Below are positions 6,440 to 7,186 of a stretch of 7,186 nucleotides of DNA, piece by piece; positions within the stretch are counted from its first letter, which is position 1, and the number at the start of each line of letters is the position of its first letter. Below the pieces are notes generated by a model. The model saw nothing but the letters and a program-made list of their open reading frames with translations. It ran no database searches and was not told the origin of the DNA. Made by a program: the position numbers and the translations under genes. Source of the DNA: Candidatus Muproteobacteria bacterium RIFCSPHIGHO2_01_FULL_65_16 (lineage in GTDB: Bacteria > Pseudomonadota > Gammaproteobacteria > Acidiferrobacterales > Sulfurifustaceae); contig MFSY01000021.1 in assembly GCA_001785175.1 (NCBI GenBank), positions 758 to 7,943 of the forward strand, written 5' to 3'.

Positions 6440-6566
6440 TCTTATCAGCGTTTATCTGCGGTTTCGTTAAGCATTATTGGAACCACAGCTTTGCCTTTTG
6501 ATCCTTCTTATCCGCGTTCATCTGCGGTTTCGCCGTTGCCTTTTCTCCGCGTCTCTGCGGTGAAAA
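6440..6566 (-). repeat. CGCAGATTA-family repeat blocks, reverse orientation
   Basis: Segments 6440-6466 and 6506-6532 are 27-nt direct copies with two mismatches, 66 nt apart, each containing GCGTTYATCTGCGGTTTCG. They are inverted relative to 6333-6346 (13 of 14 bases pair). A further related block, TCTCCGCGTCTCTGCGGTGA (about 6543-6562), follows. Together with the forward blocks they account for most of the 538-nt gap between the DUF3426 gene and dusB. Confidence 0.8.
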
Positions 6567-6613
6567 TCATCCTTCCGGCAGTTTTTAGAGGCTCCCGTAT
6601 CCGTTCTATGTCG

Positions 6614-7186
6614 TTACGGCGCGAGCAGCCGGATTTCGTAGCCGGTGGCGCTGTCGTTGGGAGTGGTGACATCCAGCAATGTGTTCACCAGCACATTGGG
6701 AGACAGCAAGCTGTTGCTCGCGGCGCGCGCCGGCCCCAGATATTCCCGCGGCGCGAAGGCGCGGCGCGCGACGACCTGCCCGGCGCTGTCGGTCAGGCTG
6801 ACCTCCATCAGCGGATAAGGCTGGCCGCGGGGCGCGCGGTTGACCAGCGTCGCCCGGATGCGCAGCGCGTTTTCGTATTTCGGATGCGGCGCGATCGTGG
6901 TCTGGGTCAGCTCGATCAAGCGGACGTCCCGGGGCGGGCGGATTTCGCATTCGAGCCGGCGGCAGAACTCCGCCACCAACGGGTGCAAGGTCGGATTCAG
7001 CGCCAGCTCGTCGCGGTAATAATAAGTGAACTGGCCCGCAAGCAGCCCGAGCAGCAGCAGGCATCCCAAGGCCCAGAAAAAAGGGCGCGTGCGCGACCGG
7101 CCCTTGCCCAGCAGGCCCAGGTCAGTGACCGTGGGAATGTCGGCGCCCGGAGCTGTCGTGTCCGCCTTATCCGTTTGCGATTTTTT
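6614..7186 (-). CDS. DUF3426 single-pass membrane protein, 5' end cut by window edge
   Basis: The frame is open to the window edge, giving 190 residues of the C-terminal part. A polar linker (1-34) precedes a transmembrane segment near 35-57 (WALGCLLLLGLLAGQFTYYY), which marks the start of the DUF3426 domain. Family features are LNPTLHPL (63-70), a Cys pair in EFCRRLECEI (Cys75, Cys80), the PRDVRLIEL stretch, HPKYENALRIRATLVNRA, QPYPLMEVSL, and a VVARRAF-PREYL segment. Members often carry an N-terminal MJ0042-type zinc ribbon, which would lie outside the window. The function is not established. The C-terminal domain would face the periplasm if the zinc ribbon is cytoplasmic. The gene commonly sits just before dusB-fis, as here, but a 538-nt repeat-filled gap suggests dusB has its own promoter. 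The stop is TAA at 6616-6614. Confidence 0.9.
   Translation of the reverse strand, partial: KKSQTDKADTTAPGADIPTVTDLGLLGKGRSRTRPFFWALGCLLLLGLLAGQFTYYYRDELALNPTLHPLVAEFCRRLECEIRPPRDVRLIELTQTTIAPHPKYENALRIRATLVNRAPRGQPYPLMEVSLTDSAGQVVARRAFAPREYLGPARAASNSLLSPNVLVNTLLDVTTPNDSATGYEIRLLAP

Noticed and set aside
6229..6566. CRISPR array
   Set aside because: Units are only 9-10 nt, degenerate, in both orientations and without uniform spacers; no cas gene is present.

Overview
The window looks like a chromosomal housekeeping segment from a GC-rich proteobacterium, most likely a gammaproteobacterium. Every gene lies on the minus strand, so it reads from high to low coordinates: DUF3426 membrane protein (5' end outside the window), dusB, fis, purH, purD, purE, tsaC and a YciA-type acyl-CoA thioesterase (3' end outside). 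The dusB-fis pair with a DUF3426 gene upstream and purH-purD downstream is, from memory, the usual order in Pseudomonas-like gammaproteobacteria. In betaproteobacteria purH is more often followed by ruvC. No mobile-element gene, tRNA, rRNA or CRISPR array was found.

The genes fall into three parts. The first is a translation/regulation unit: DusB (tRNA dihydrouridine synthase) overlaps Fis (nucleoid protein) by ATGA. The second is de novo purine synthesis: PurD (GAR synthetase), PurE (N5-CAIR mutase) and PurH (the last two steps to IMP). The third is tsaC (t6A tRNA modification), which starts 2 nt after purE. No purK is present, although class I PurE normally depends on it. All these proteins are intact and keep their key motifs.

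The unusual part is the spacers. Four of them (348-647, 1703-1787, 3078-3199 and 6075-6613) hold AT-richer, short-period repeats in three sequence families: GCAAAG units, CAGGATTA units and CGCAGATTA units. The families are built alike, with 8-10 nt units in tandem, often facing an inverted copy across a short centre. In the purH-purD and purD-purE gaps the repeats fill nearly the whole spacer, reach within about 10 nt of the stop and start codons, and leave purD and purE without a visible Shine-Dalgarno sequence. Two distant spacers also share a compound motif (CGTCTYTGCGGTGAWAA, then AGAGGCTCC). These repeats are the best candidate here for something under-described. I see no new enzymatic or defence system.
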